Positions 7,576 through 17,114 of a stretch of 64,000 bases of DNA are shown here, piece by piece. Origin of the DNA: Nocardioides sp. NBC_00368 (lineage in GTDB: Bacteria > Actinomycetota > Actinomycetes > Propionibacteriales > Nocardioidaceae); assembly GCF_036090055.1 (NCBI RefSeq), contig NZ_CP107970.1, positions 5,477,001 through 5,541,000 on the forward strand, written 5' to 3'. The notes beneath the pieces are model-generated. The model was not told the DNA's origin, searched no databases, and saw nothing but the letters and a program-made list of their open reading frames with translations. Position 1 is the first letter of the stretch. Each line of letters starts with the position of its first letter. The translations under genes and the position numbers were made by a program.

Positions 7576-8961
7576 ATGCCGGAGAGAGTCGACCCCGACG
7601 TCGCCAACGCCGTGTTCAAGGCGTACGACGTCCGTGGCACCGTCCCTGACCAGATCGACGAGAATCTCGCCCGACTCGCCGGGCGGGCCTTCGTGCACGT
7701 CGTCGGCGCCCGCGGCGGCGAGATCGTCGTCGGCCACGACATGCGCCCCAGCTCGCCGGCGCTCTCCGGAGCCTTCGCCGAGGGTGCGACCGAGGCCGGT
7801 GCCGACGTCACGATGATCGGGCTGGCCTCGACCGATGAGCTCTACTTCGCCTCCGGCCACCTCGGCCTGCCGGGCGCGATGTTCACCGCCAGCCACAACC
7901 CGGCGCAGTACAACGGCATCAAGCTGTGCCGGGCCAACGCGGTCCCGGTCGGCGCCGAGAGCGGGCTCGACGAGATCCGCGACCTGGTCATCTCCGGAGC
8001 GGCCCCGGTCGCCGAGGTCGCCGGCAGCATCAGCGAGACCGACGTGCTCGAGGCGTACGCCGCCCATCTGCTCTCCCTGGCCCCGGTCAAGGGTCGCCGG
8101 CTCACGATCGTCGCCGACGCCGGCAACGGCATGGCGGGCCACACCGCGCCCGCGGTCTTCGGCCGCCTGGGTGAGGAGGCGGTCGAGCTGATCCCGATGT
8201 ACTTCGAGCTCGACGGCACCTTCCCCAACCACGAGGCCAACCCGCTCGACTCGACCACGTTGGTCGACCTGCAGGCCAAGGTGCGCGAGACCGGTGCCGA
8301 CGCCGGCCTGGCCTTCGACGGAGACGCCGACCGCTGCTTCCTGGTCGACGAGCGGGGCGAGGTGGTCAGCCCGAGCGCGATCACCGCTCTGATCGCCGAG
8401 CGTGCCCTCGCCCAGGAGCCGGGCGCGACGATCATCCACAACCTGATCACCTCCCGCGCCGTCCCCGAGATCGTCACCGAGCTCGGCGGCACGCCGGTGC
8501 GCACCCGGGTCGGCCACTCCTACATCAAGGCCGTGATGGCCGAGTCCGGCGCCGCCTTCGGTGGCGAGCACAGCGGTCACTTCTACTTCCGCGACTTCTG
8601 GCGCGCCGACTCCGGCATGCTCGCCGCGCTGCACGTCCTCGGCGCCCTCGCCGAGACCGATCAGCCGCTGAGCGAGCTGCTGGCTGCGTACGCCCGCTAC
8701 CCGATGAGCGGGGAGATCAACTCCACCGTCCCCGACCAGGCCGCCACCGTGGCCGAGATCGAGAGGGCGTACGCCGGGCGTGACGGTGTCACCGTCGACA
8801 AGCTCGACGGTCTGACCCTCTCCCACGCCGACTGGTCCTTCAACGTCCGCGCCTCCAACACCGAGCCGCTGCTGCGGCTCAACGCGGAGGGCAAGGACAC
8901 ACTCACCATGGAGCGCGTGCGCGACGAGGCGCTCGCGATCATTCGAAAGGAATCCGACTGA
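7576..8961 (+). CDS. manB: Phosphomannomutase/phosphoglucomutase
   Basis: This 461-residue enzyme of the alpha-D-phosphohexomutase family interconverts hexose 6- and 1-phosphates, supplying GDP-mannose for cell-envelope glycans. All four family motifs are present: the phosphoserine loop TASHNPAQYNGIK (S106), the Mg2+ loop DGDADR (about 248-253), the sugar-specificity loop GEHSGH near 333, and the phosphate-binding RASNTEPLLRLN near the C-terminus. The GEHSGH loop fits dual Man/Glc use. It is followed with one-base overlap by the Trm112-family gene, and the order matches the M. tuberculosis manB region. Confidence 0.93.
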   Translation: MPERVDPDVANAVFKAYDVRGTVPDQIDENLARLAGRAFVHVVGARGGEIVVGHDMRPSSPALSGAFAEGATEAGADVTMIGLASTDELYFASGHLGLPGAMFTASHNPAQYNGIKLCRANAVPVGAESGLDEIRDLVISGAAPVAEVAGSISETDVLEAYAAHLLSLAPVKGRRLTIVADAGNGMAGHTAPAVFGRLGEEAVELIPMYFELDGTFPNHEANPLDSTTLVDLQAKVRETGADAGLAFDGDADRCFLVDERGEVVSPSAITALIAERALAQEPGATIIHNLITSRAVPEIVTELGGTPVRTRVGHSYIKAVMAESGAAFGGEHSGHFYFRDFWRADSGMLAALHVLGALAETDQPLSELLAAYARYPMSGEINSTVPDQAATVAEIERAYAGRDGVTVDKLDGLTLSHADWSFNVRASNTEPLLRLNAEGKDTLTMERVRDEALAIIRKESD

Positions 8962-9149
8962 TGAGCGCCCTAGGCCTGAGCGAGAAGCTGCTCGAGATCA
9001 TCGTCTGCCCGCAGTGCCACGGCGACCTGCTGCCCGTCGAGGCTGACAGCGAGCTGGTCTGCCAGGGGGAGTGCGGCCTGGCCTATCCCGTACGCGACGG
9101 CATCCCCGTCCTGCTCATCGACGAGGCCCGACCGACCAAGAGCGAGTGA
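8961..9149 (+). CDS. Trm112-family zinc protein (UPF0434 type)
   Basis: This 62-residue protein has the family pattern LLEIIVCPQCHGDL, then CQGECGLAYPVRDGIPVLL; two CxxC/CxxxC pairs can bind one zinc. Eukaryotic Trm112 activates methyltransferases, while bacterial members are mostly uncharacterised. The start codon overlaps the phosphomannomutase stop (TGATG), and an AAAGGA ribosome site lies in the end of that gene, so translation is probably coupled. Confidence 0.85.
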   Translation: MSALGLSEKLLEIIVCPQCHGDLLPVEADSELVCQGECGLAYPVRDGIPVLLIDEARPTKSE

Positions 9150-9156
9150 GGCAACG

Positions 9157-10188
9157 ATGACCTGGTTCGACGAGTCGAGGCTGGACGACGAGCGGGCGCT
9201 GGCCGGGATCGACCTGCTGCTGCGTTCGCTGGCCGAGTCCGGAGCCCGGGTCCGCCGCGAGGCTGCGGGGGCCGCAGAGCCGTTGCAGGAGGCCGTGCGC
9301 CGCGCGGCAGAGTCCGGCCGACCCCGGGCCGTCGTCGCCGCGGGTCCCGACTCGCGCCTCCTGCGCGCCGTCCTCGAGCCGTACTGCCCGGTGCCCTTCG
9401 TCGCCTGGCCGGCTCCGGGCCTGCCGGGCTGGGCCGGGAGTCTCGACCTCGTGGTCGTGCTGGCGCCGACCGGGGCCGACCCGGGGGAGGCCTCGGCCGC
9501 CGCCGAGGCGGTCCGCCGTGGAGCCCAGCTGGTGGTGGCCGCGCCGGAGAAGTCGCTGGTCGCCCAGCACGCCGAGGGTCGGGACAGCACCCTGCTCCCG
9601 GTCGAGGGCGGCGACACGCTCGCGATGGCGATCCTGATGCTCACCTATCTCAACTCGGTCGGTCTCGGACCGGAGGCCGACGCGGACAAGGTGGCCGATG
9701 CGCTCGACGACGTCGCCACCGCCTGCTCACCGCATCGCGACATCTCCGTCAATCCGGGCAAGATCCTGGCGATCTCGCTGGCCGACTCGCTTCCGGTCGT
9801 GTGGGGCGGTTCCGTCCTGGCCGCCCGTGCCGCCCGCCGGGTCGCGGAGGGCCTGCGCCGCGCCAGTGGTCGTGGTGCGATCGCCGGCGACGCCGATGAC
9901 CTGCTCCCGGTCCTCGAGGCGGCCCGGCCGCGCAACGTCTTCGACGACCCCTTCGCCGAGGAGCAGCCGTCCGCACGTCCCGTCCTGGTCATCCTCGACG
10001 ACGGAGCGACCGATCCGATCATGGTCGAGCAGCGACGCTCCCTCACAGAGGCTGCAGACGCGCGTGGCGTACGGGTGGAGGTCGTCGAGGCGAACGCGAG
10101 CACAGAGGTCGCCCGATACGCGTCCCTGCTGCTCCAGGGAACATACTCCGCGGAGTATCTTCGTTTGGGTTTGGTTAACGATGTTTAA
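9157..10188 (+). CDS. SIS-domain phosphosugar isomerase-like protein (Rv3256c/TobH-like)
   Basis: This 343-residue protein lies 7 bp downstream of the Trm112 gene. It has the layout of bifunctional phosphoglucose/phosphomannose isomerase-like proteins: an N-terminal SIS half (about residues 30-160, with LDLVVVLAPTGADP and GAQLVVAAPEKS strands) and a C-terminal half beginning near 195 (NPGKILAISLADSLPVVWGGS) and ending in LLQGTYSAEYLRLGL. It probably handles hexose 6-phosphates in mannose metabolism, but actinobacterial members are often noted as catalytically unproven. In mycobacteria manA follows here; in this window it does not. Confidence 0.75.
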   Translation: MTWFDESRLDDERALAGIDLLLRSLAESGARVRREAAGAAEPLQEAVRRAAESGRPRAVVAAGPDSRLLRAVLEPYCPVPFVAWPAPGLPGWAGSLDLVVVLAPTGADPGEASAAAEAVRRGAQLVVAAPEKSLVAQHAEGRDSTLLPVEGGDTLAMAILMLTYLNSVGLGPEADADKVADALDDVATACSPHRDISVNPGKILAISLADSLPVVWGGSVLAARAARRVAEGLRRASGRGAIAGDADDLLPVLEAARPRNVFDDPFAEEQPSARPVLVILDDGATDPIMVEQRRSLTEAADARGVRVEVVEANASTEVARYASLLLQGTYSAEYLRLGLVNDV

Positions 10189-10211
10189 TTCCGCATGACG
10201 GACAGATCCCT

Positions 10212-10225
10212 GTGATCTGCGTCAT
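10212..10225. promoter_or_regulatory. Candidate CRP/GlxR-type operator (one mismatch)
   Basis: GTGA-TCTGCG-TCAT resembles the GTGA-N6-TCAC half-site spacing of CRP/GlxR regulators. A perfect version lies at the matching place upstream of the next paralog (11242). Confidence 0.4.
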
Positions 10226-10365
10226 GTCTTGCGGTCAGGTCGGTTGGCGGAGCGTCGTCATCATGTGAGATCCCTGGACGCGGGAGAGTGGGCCGTTGTT
10301 TTATTTGGCAACAAATCGGTCACATCAAGGCCGCATCCCCCTCCCTGGAACAGGATCCCCCTCCC

Positions 10366-11178
10366 ATGAACCAGACCAAGTTCGTCGTTGCCGGTGCCCT
10401 GGCGCTCCTGGGCGCCATCGTCGTCAGCGGCCGGCTCTCCGATCCCGCCCCGACCGCGAGTGACAAGGCGAGCGCCACGGTCGGCGGCACCCTCCGGATC
10501 GGCGTCGACAGTGCCGAGCCCGCCTACTACAAGGTCGACGGCGTGACCAAGGGCTTCGACTACCAGATGGCGCGCAGTGTTGCGGACGGCATGGGTGCCG
10601 AGGCGGAGTTCGTGGAGATGGAGTTCAACGAGCTCCACCCGGCCCTTCGGGCGGGCAAGATCGACATGATCGGCGCCCAGGTCACCAAGACCGAGGAGGG
10701 GGAGCGGGAGTTCGACTTCAGTGCTCCTTACTTCGTGACGTACGTGTCCTTCCTCGCGCCGAAGGGCTCGGCCATCCGGAGCCGCGACGACGTCGACGGC
10801 AAGAGCATCGCGGTCGTCGATGGCACCGTCCACGAGCGTTACCTCCGGGAGCAGTACGAGAACGTCGACATCGTCAGAACCCCGGACGCGGCGGCCGCGG
10901 TCACGTCGATGCGGAGTGGTGAGGCCGATGCGTTCTTCTACGGCGCTCCGTACGCCGAGTCGATCATCAAGGGAGCGCCCATCCCGTTGACCGAGCCGAT
11001 CGTCTACCAGGCCGAGGATGCTCCGATCGGGTTCGTCGTCCGGGAGGGCGACGAGCGCAAGGAACAGATCGACGGGGTCATCGAGGACATGGTCCTCAGC
11101 GGGGAGTGGATGAAGATCAAGACGGACTACTTCGAGGAGGATCCGCTCTCCGAGCTCTTCCGGGAGAAGGGCGTCTGA
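10366..11178 (+). CDS. Transporter substrate-binding-domain protein, paralog 1 of 3
   Basis: This 270-residue protein has an N-terminal hydrophobic segment (about residues 5-20) without a lipobox cysteine, so it is exported or signal-anchored rather than a lipoprotein. The rest is a SBP_bac_3-type periplasmic-binding fold: GTLRIGVD near 45, KGFDYQMA near 65, IDMIGAQV near 101, FDFSAPYFVTYVSF near 118, ADAFFYGAPY near 188 and an IKTDYF end. Such proteins bind amino acids or similar solutes, but no permease or ATPase gene is nearby. MNQTKF is chosen as start because residues before it lie in a region duplicated as non-coding DNA upstream of paralog 2. Confidence 0.8.
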   Translation: MNQTKFVVAGALALLGAIVVSGRLSDPAPTASDKASATVGGTLRIGVDSAEPAYYKVDGVTKGFDYQMARSVADGMGAEAEFVEMEFNELHPALRAGKIDMIGAQVTKTEEGEREFDFSAPYFVTYVSFLAPKGSAIRSRDDVDGKSIAVVDGTVHERYLREQYENVDIVRTPDAAAAVTSMRSGEADAFFYGAPYAESIIKGAPIPLTEPIVYQAEDAPIGFVVREGDERKEQIDGVIEDMVLSGEWMKIKTDYFEEDPLSELFREKGV

Positions 11179-11241
11179 GGCGCACGATCCTGCGTTTGAT
11201 TCCGTTAGATCACAGAACGACCGATTTGGTGAACGATGCGC

Positions 11242-11255
11242 GTGATCTGTGTCAC
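11242..11255. promoter_or_regulatory. Candidate CRP/GlxR-type operator (perfect)
   Basis: GTGA-TCTGTG-TCAC is a perfect inverted half-site pair. It lies about 180 bp before paralog 2, in a 254-bp intergenic stretch that shares several blocks (including CCTGGACG-type sequence near 11305) with the region before paralog 1, so the promoter region was duplicated with the gene. Confidence 0.5.
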
Positions 11256-11432
11256 GGGCTACGGTGAAGGTTCAGACACGGAACGTAACGATGATCATCG
11301 AAAACCTGGACGTGGGGGACTGGACAGGTGTTTGATGCAACATCGTCCGGCCACTCGTGGCCAGCACGTCTTGATTCTCGGCGCCGACGTGACGGGCATG
11401 CCCCACCATCCCGGAAAAAACAGGACTTTCGC

Positions 11433-12245
11433 ATGAATCACATCAAGCTTGTCGTCGCCGGCGCCCTGGCCCTCTTGGGGGTCCTGGTCATCGGTGGCTA
11501 TTTCGCCGACCCGGCCCCGAAGGCCACCGAGCAGGAGAGCGCCGCGGCTGGTGGCACCCTGCGGATCGGCGTCGACGGCACCGAACCGGCGTACTACAAG
11601 GTCGACGGCGTGACCAAGGGCTTCGACTACGAGATGGCGCTCGGTGTCGCCGAAGGCATGGGCGCCAAGCCGGAGTTCGTCGTCATGGATTTCAGTGACC
11701 TCTTCACCGCGCTCGAGGCCGGTGACATCGACATGATCGGCGCCCAGGTCACCGAGACCGCGGAGCGGAAGCAGGACTTCGACTTCACGGCACCGTACTT
11801 CGTGACCTACCTGTCCTTCCTCACCCCGGAGGGCTCGACGATCAAGACGCGCGACGACATCAACGGCAAGAACATCGCGGTCGTCGAGGGCACCATCCAC
11901 GAGCGCTACCTCGACGAGCAGTACGAGAACGTCAATGTCGTCAAGGCCAAGGACGAGGACTCCGCGGTCAAGGCGATCCAGGACGGCAAGGCGGACGCGT
12001 TCTTCTACGACGCTCCCTACACCGCGCCGATCATCAACCGCGCGCCGATCCCGTTGAAGGAGGCGATCGTCTACCCGGCGGACGACGCTCCGATCGGCTT
12101 CGTCATGCAGAAGGGTGACAAGCGCAAGGACCAGATCGACGAGGTCCTCGAGCAGATGATCCTCGACGGGGAGTGGCTGAAGATCAAGAAGGAGTACTTC
12201 AAGGAGTACCCGCTCTCGGAGGTCTTCAAGGACAAGGGCGCCTGA
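11433..12245 (+). CDS. Transporter substrate-binding-domain protein, paralog 2 of 3
   Basis: This 270-residue protein is the same length as paralog 1 and very similar to it throughout (GTLRIGVD, KGFDYEMALGVAEGMG, IDMIGAQVTET, FDFTAPYFVTYLSF, ADAFFYDAPYTAPIINRAPI, EYPLSEVF). The N-terminus is one hydrophobic segment ending near residue 22 and followed by ADPAPKA, with no lipobox. It has its own 254-bp upstream region with a CRP-like site, so it need not be co-transcribed with paralog 1. The start MNHIKL has an AGGA ribosome site 8 nt upstream. The ligand is unknown. Confidence 0.8.
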   Translation: MNHIKLVVAGALALLGVLVIGGYFADPAPKATEQESAAAGGTLRIGVDGTEPAYYKVDGVTKGFDYEMALGVAEGMGAKPEFVVMDFSDLFTALEAGDIDMIGAQVTETAERKQDFDFTAPYFVTYLSFLTPEGSTIKTRDDINGKNIAVVEGTIHERYLDEQYENVNVVKAKDEDSAVKAIQDGKADAFFYDAPYTAPIINRAPIPLKEAIVYPADDAPIGFVMQKGDKRKDQIDEVLEQMILDGEWLKIKKEYFKEYPLSEVFKDKGA

Positions 12246-12258
12246 GCCTGACGCCGCT

Positions 12259-12275
12259 CGCCCCGCTTTGGGGCG
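12259..12275 (+). terminator. Weak hairpin after paralog 2
   Basis: CGCCCC and GGGGCG form a 6-bp stem around GCTTT, with no clear T tract. It may attenuate read-through into paralog 3. Confidence 0.3.
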
Positions 12276-12365
12276 CCTGAAGTCCAGTAGCCTACGATGC
12301 CCGCTGGCCCGGCTCGCCCCGGACCGCGTGTCTCGGCGCACCCCTCCCCCAAACCAGGACGTCGT

Positions 12366-13184
12366 ATGAAATCCCTGAAGTTCATCCTTGCGGGCGCGGT
12401 CACCCTTCTGGTGATCCTGATCGTGGTCTCCAACACGGTGGAGACGACCGGCCCGTCCTCCGCCAGGCGCAGCAGCGCTGCCGACGACGGAGCCCTCAAG
12501 ATCGGTGTGCTCGACAGCGCGCCGGTGTACTACCACGAAGGTTCCGCGGCCAAGGGCTTCGACTACGAGATGGCCCTCGGCGTCACGAAGTCCCTCGGCA
12601 TCAAGCCCGAGTTCATCGCGATGGACTTCGCCGACCTGTTCACCGCGCTGGACGCGGGCGAGATCGACATGATCGCGTCCCAGGTGAGCGTGACCGAGGA
12701 GCGCGAGGAGGCCTACGACTTCTCGCACCCCTACTTCGTCACCTACCTGTCCTTCACCACCCCGAAGAACTCCCCGATCAAGAAGCTCAAGGACGTCAAC
12801 GGCACCCGGGTCGCCATCGTGGACGGCACCGCGCAGGAGAGCATCCTCAAGGCGCGGTTCCCCAAGGCCGAGATCGTGAAGCGGAAGAACGAGGCGGCCG
12901 CGCTCGAGGCCGTCGCCTCGGGCAAGGCGGACTCGTTCTTCTACGACGCGCCGTTCACCGACGGACTGATCAAGAACGCCCCGATCCCGATGGAGGAGCG
13001 GATCGTCTACCCCTCCGACAAGGCCCCGATCGCCTTCGTCTTCCGCAACGGCGACGGACTCAAGGACCAGGCCGACGACGCGATCGACGAGATGATCGTC
13101 GACGGCACCTGGCTGCGGATCAAGACGGACTACTTCCGGGAGTACCCGCTCTCGGAGCTGTTCCGGGAGCAGGGCGTCGAGTAG
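12366..13184 (+). CDS. Transporter substrate-binding-domain protein, paralog 3 of 3
   Basis: This 272-residue protein is the most diverged of the tandem trio but aligns over its full length (LKIGVLDSAPVYYHEG, KGFDYEMALGVTKSLG, IDMIASQVSVTEER, FSHPYFVTYLSF, ADSFFYDAPFTDGLI, EYPLSELFREQ). Compared with paralogs 1 and 2, the ligand-facing loop after YY differs (HEGSA for KVDGV), which suggests a different ligand. The hydrophobic N-terminus is residues 5-22 without a lipobox. A TACGAT box at 12293-12298 may drive it independently. MKSLKF is the first start after that box with an AGGA site. Confidence 0.8.
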   Translation: MKSLKFILAGAVTLLVILIVVSNTVETTGPSSARRSSAADDGALKIGVLDSAPVYYHEGSAAKGFDYEMALGVTKSLGIKPEFIAMDFADLFTALDAGEIDMIASQVSVTEEREEAYDFSHPYFVTYLSFTTPKNSPIKKLKDVNGTRVAIVDGTAQESILKARFPKAEIVKRKNEAAALEAVASGKADSFFYDAPFTDGLIKNAPIPMEERIVYPSDKAPIAFVFRNGDGLKDQADDAIDEMIVDGTWLRIKTDYFREYPLSELFREQGVE

Positions 13185-13198
13185 CTCGACCCACCCGC

Positions 13199-13204
13199 TA
13201 AGGT
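13199..13204 (+). promoter_or_regulatory. -10 box (TAAGGT) for the leader ORF and DUF808 gene
   Basis: TAAGGT is 7 nt upstream of the ATG at 13212, the spacing used by leaderless genes in this window. Confidence 0.5.
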
Positions 13205-13211
13205 TCCGAGC

Positions 13212-13295
13212 ATGAGCGAGCGTCAGCGAGCGACAGTAAGCCTCAGGCCGTCGCCTCCGTATTATTCGCCCTTCGCGACGGAGGCGACGGCATGA
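13212..13295 (+). CDS. Candidate 27-codon leaderless leader peptide ahead of DUF808 gene
   Basis: An ATG 7 nt behind a -10 box opens a short frame (MSERQRATVSLRPSPPYYSP then FATEATA) whose TGA overlaps the DUF808 start as ATGA. Several codons are unusual for this genome (CGA, ACA, GTA, AGG, TAT TAT). The second half of the frame spans a 13-bp inverted repeat that buries the downstream ribosome site, so translating this peptide could open it. It is not a recognised family; the first part resembles repeat sequence common at gene starts in these genomes, so it may be fortuitous. Confidence 0.4.
   Translation: MSERQRATVSLRPSPPYYSPFATEATA
13248..13290 (+). promoter_or_regulatory. Hairpin enclosing the DUF808 ribosome-binding site
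   Basis: CCGTCGCCTCCGT (13248-13260) and ACGGAGGCGACGG (13278-13290) are perfect 13-bp arms around a 17-nt loop. The GGAGG ribosome site of the gene at 13292 lies inside the right arm. Confidence 0.6.
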
Positions 13296-14251
13296 GCGCC
13301 GGACTCTTCGCACTTCTTGACGACGTCGCCGCCATCGCCAAGCTGGCGGCTGCGTCCGTCGACGACGTCGGCGCCGCGGCCGGCAAGGCCTCGGCCAAGG
13401 CCGCCGGTGTCGTCATCGACGACACCGCGGTGACGCCGCAGTACGTGCACGGCATCGCCGCCGAGCGCGAGGTGCCGATCATCAAGAAGATCGCCCTCGG
13501 CTCGCTGCGCAACAAGCTGCTGATCATTCTTCCGGTCGCGCTGATCCTGGCCCAGTGGGCGCCGTGGGCGATCACCCCGATCCTGATGGTCGGTGGCGCC
13601 TTCCTCGCCTTCGAGGGGGTCGAGAAGGTGCTGGAGTGGGTCCGGCCGCACGCGGAGACCCACGAGACGCCGGTCGTCCTGGAAGGCCCCGAGGCCGAGA
13701 AGTCGATGATCGCCGGTGCCGTGCGTACCGACCTGATCCTCTCCACCGAGATCATGGTGATCGCGCTCAACGAGGTCATCGAGCAAGGCTTCTGGATGCG
13801 CCTCGGCGCGCTGGTCGCGGTCGCCTTCCTGATCACGATCGTGGTCTACGGCGTGGTCGCCCTCATCGTGAAGATGGACGATGTCGGGCTCTCGCTCTCC
13901 CAGCGCTCGGGCGCCTTCGCCCAGCGGTTCGGCCTGGGCATGGTCTCGGCCATGCCGAAGGTGCTCACCGTGATCTCTATCGTCGGCACCGTCGCGATGC
14001 TCTGGGTCGGTGGCCACCTGATCCTGGTCGGTCTCCACGACGTCAACGGCCTCGCCGCCGGCCACCCCGGCTGGTCGTGGCCCTACGACAGCGTCCACCA
14101 CCTCGAGGAAGAGGTCCACCATGCCCTCGGTGCCGTCGGTGCGGCCGCCGGCTGGCTGGTGAACACCTTCTTCTCCGCGGTCGTCGGCCTCATCGTGGGT
14201 GCCATCGTGGTCGGCGTGGTCCACCTGCTGCCGTTCAAGAAAAAGCACTGA
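13292..14251 (+). CDS. DUF808 family inner-membrane protein (YedI-like)
   Basis: This 319-residue integral membrane protein begins with the family hallmark MSAGLFALLDDVAAIAKLAA and continues with ASVDDVGAAAGKASAKAAGVVIDDTAVTP-type sequence. Four to six membrane helices are visible (about residues 70-105, 145-200, 215-250 and 285-312). The central histidine-rich SVHHLEEEVHHALG (about 269-282) is a possible metal site. The function of DUF808 is unknown. Its start overlaps a short leader frame and its ribosome site is sequestered in a hairpin, so translational control is likely. Confidence 0.85.
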   Translation: MSAGLFALLDDVAAIAKLAAASVDDVGAAAGKASAKAAGVVIDDTAVTPQYVHGIAAEREVPIIKKIALGSLRNKLLIILPVALILAQWAPWAITPILMVGGAFLAFEGVEKVLEWVRPHAETHETPVVLEGPEAEKSMIAGAVRTDLILSTEIMVIALNEVIEQGFWMRLGALVAVAFLITIVVYGVVALIVKMDDVGLSLSQRSGAFAQRFGLGMVSAMPKVLTVISIVGTVAMLWVGGHLILVGLHDVNGLAAGHPGWSWPYDSVHHLEEEVHHALGAVGAAAGWLVNTFFSAVVGLIVGAIVVGVVHLLPFKKKH

Positions 14252-14272
14252 CCCTCCCGGGGCTCCGGGGGT

Positions 14273-14299
14273 TAGCCTCGGAGCATGCACCCGATCTAA
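14273..14299 (+). promoter_or_regulatory. Leaderless promoter and 4-codon ORF before the MFS gene
   Basis: TAGCCT (14273-14278) is followed 6 nt later by ATG CAC CCG ATC TAA (14285-14299). The ATG is in frame with the MFS gene but is cut off by the TAA. Confidence 0.5.
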
Positions 14300-14341
14300 C
14301 TCTCCGGGAACGGCCACTCCGAGCGCAGCCGTACGCTGCGT

Positions 14342-15646
14342 GTGCTCGCCTACCACGCATCGCGTGACGCGATCCCGCTCTATGCGGTCTACGCTCTGCT
14401 CTTCGCCGAGCACGGTCTCTCCGCCGGGCAGATCTCCTCGCTCTTCGTGATCTGGTCCGTGACGGCCTTCGTCGCCGAGGTGCCGTCCGGTGCCTGGGCC
14501 GACACGGTCGACCGACGCCTGCTGCTGGTGGTCTCGGCGCTGATCCATGCCGCCGCCTTCGCGGCCTGGACGTGGTGGCCGTCCTACGCCGGGTTCCTGC
14601 TCGGCTTCGTGCTGTGGGGTGTGTCCGGCGCGCTGATGTCGGGGACCTTCGAGGCGCTGCTCTACGACGACCTGGTGGTGCGTGGCGAGAGCCCCCGGTA
14701 TCCGCGACTGATCGGCTACGCGCGTTCCTCGGCGCTGGTGTTCACACTGCTCGCCGAGCTGGCGGCGGTGCCGCTGCTGCACGCCGGCGGCTACCAGTTG
14801 GTCGGGGTGGCGTCGATGGGGATGGCGCTCCTCCAGGGCCTCCTGGCCGCTACCCTGCCGGTGTCCCGTTCGGCGCGCCACGGTGGCCGTGACCCGGTCG
14901 GCGAACAGGAGGGCGACTCGGGCGGCGACTCGGGCGGGGACGTCGGGTACCTGGTGATGCTCCGCGCCGGATTGTCCGAGGCCTCCCGGACACCCTCGGT
15001 ACGCCGCGCGCTGCTGGTGGCGTCGGTGCTGGTCGGGATGACGGCGTACGACGAGTTCTTCCCGCTGGTCGCCGATGCCCATGGGGTAGAGGCGACCACC
15101 GTGCCGGTCCTGGTCGCGCTCGCCACGCTCGCCCAGGCGGTGGGCACGGCGCTGGCCGGACGGACCGCGCGGATGTCGCCGCGTACGCTCGCGGCGGTCG
15201 TCGCGGGAGGCGCCGCGCTGATCTCCGGCGGTGCGCTCATGCACCCGTACGTGGGGTTCCTCGGTATCGCGCTCGGCTACGGCTTGCTCAACAACGCCAT
15301 GATCGTGGCCGAGACCCGGCTCCAGGACAGCATCCAGGGACCTGCCCGGGCCACCGTCACCAGCGTGCTCGGGGTGGGGGAGGAGACCGTCGCTCTGGTC
15401 ACGTACGCCTTCGTCGGTCTCGGGTCCGGTGTCATCGGGGTCCCGGTGGCCGTCGCGCTGGTGGGGCTGCCGTTGGTCGCCGGTGCCGTGACGAGTCACT
15501 TGATGCTGGTCCATAGATGTTGGCCTGGCGTTTGCTGTCCAGGATTACCGCGGACGCAGAGGGCCGCTTGTAGTCTGGGAAGACCCTGCGTGGGAGATCC
15601 CGCTGGTGCGCAGATGCGCGACGCAGGCCCGCATGACATTCGGTAA
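14342..15646 (+). CDS. MFS transporter, possibly with a disrupted N-terminus
   Basis: This 434-residue major-facilitator protein has about 11-12 helices. The helix 2-3 loop carries GAWADTVDRR, the usual MFS GxxaDrxgRr loop, and helix 1 contains RDAIPLYAVYALLFAEHGLSAGQI. The substrate is unknown. GTG 14342 is the first usable start, but promoter spacing points to the ATG at 14285, which an in-frame TAA kills after four codons. The last ~40 residues (cysteine- and arginine-rich, after SHLMLVH) are non-hydrophobic and run through the ahcY leader, so the true family end may be near 15516 with an accidental extension. Confidence 0.7.
   Translation: MLAYHASRDAIPLYAVYALLFAEHGLSAGQISSLFVIWSVTAFVAEVPSGAWADTVDRRLLLVVSALIHAAAFAAWTWWPSYAGFLLGFVLWGVSGALMSGTFEALLYDDLVVRGESPRYPRLIGYARSSALVFTLLAELAAVPLLHAGGYQLVGVASMGMALLQGLLAATLPVSRSARHGGRDPVGEQEGDSGGDSGGDVGYLVMLRAGLSEASRTPSVRRALLVASVLVGMTAYDEFFPLVADAHGVEATTVPVLVALATLAQAVGTALAGRTARMSPRTLAAVVAGGAALISGGALMHPYVGFLGIALGYGLLNNAMIVAETRLQDSIQGPARATVTSVLGVGEETVALVTYAFVGLGSGVIGVPVAVALVGLPLVAGAVTSHLMLVHRCWPGVCCPGLPRTQRAACSLGRPCVGDPAGAQMRDAGPHDIR
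15562..15640 (+). promoter_or_regulatory. Structured leader of ahcY
   Basis: A TAGTCT box (15571-15576) could start a transcript near 15583. The following sequence can fold as TGCGT...ACGCA (15587-15591 with 15621-15625) enclosing two small hairpins (GGGAGATCCC; GCGCAGATGCGC). It does not match the SAH or SAM riboswitch consensus that I know. Confidence 0.3.
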
Positions 15647-15655
15647 GGAATAACC

Positions 15656-17095
<1,440 letters not shown>

Positions 17096-17114
17096 TCACC
17101 ATCTGAACCCTGGC

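Noticed and set aside
15517..15655. SAH or SAM riboswitch before ahcY
   Set aside because: The region folds, but the conserved cores of those riboswitches as I know them are not present.
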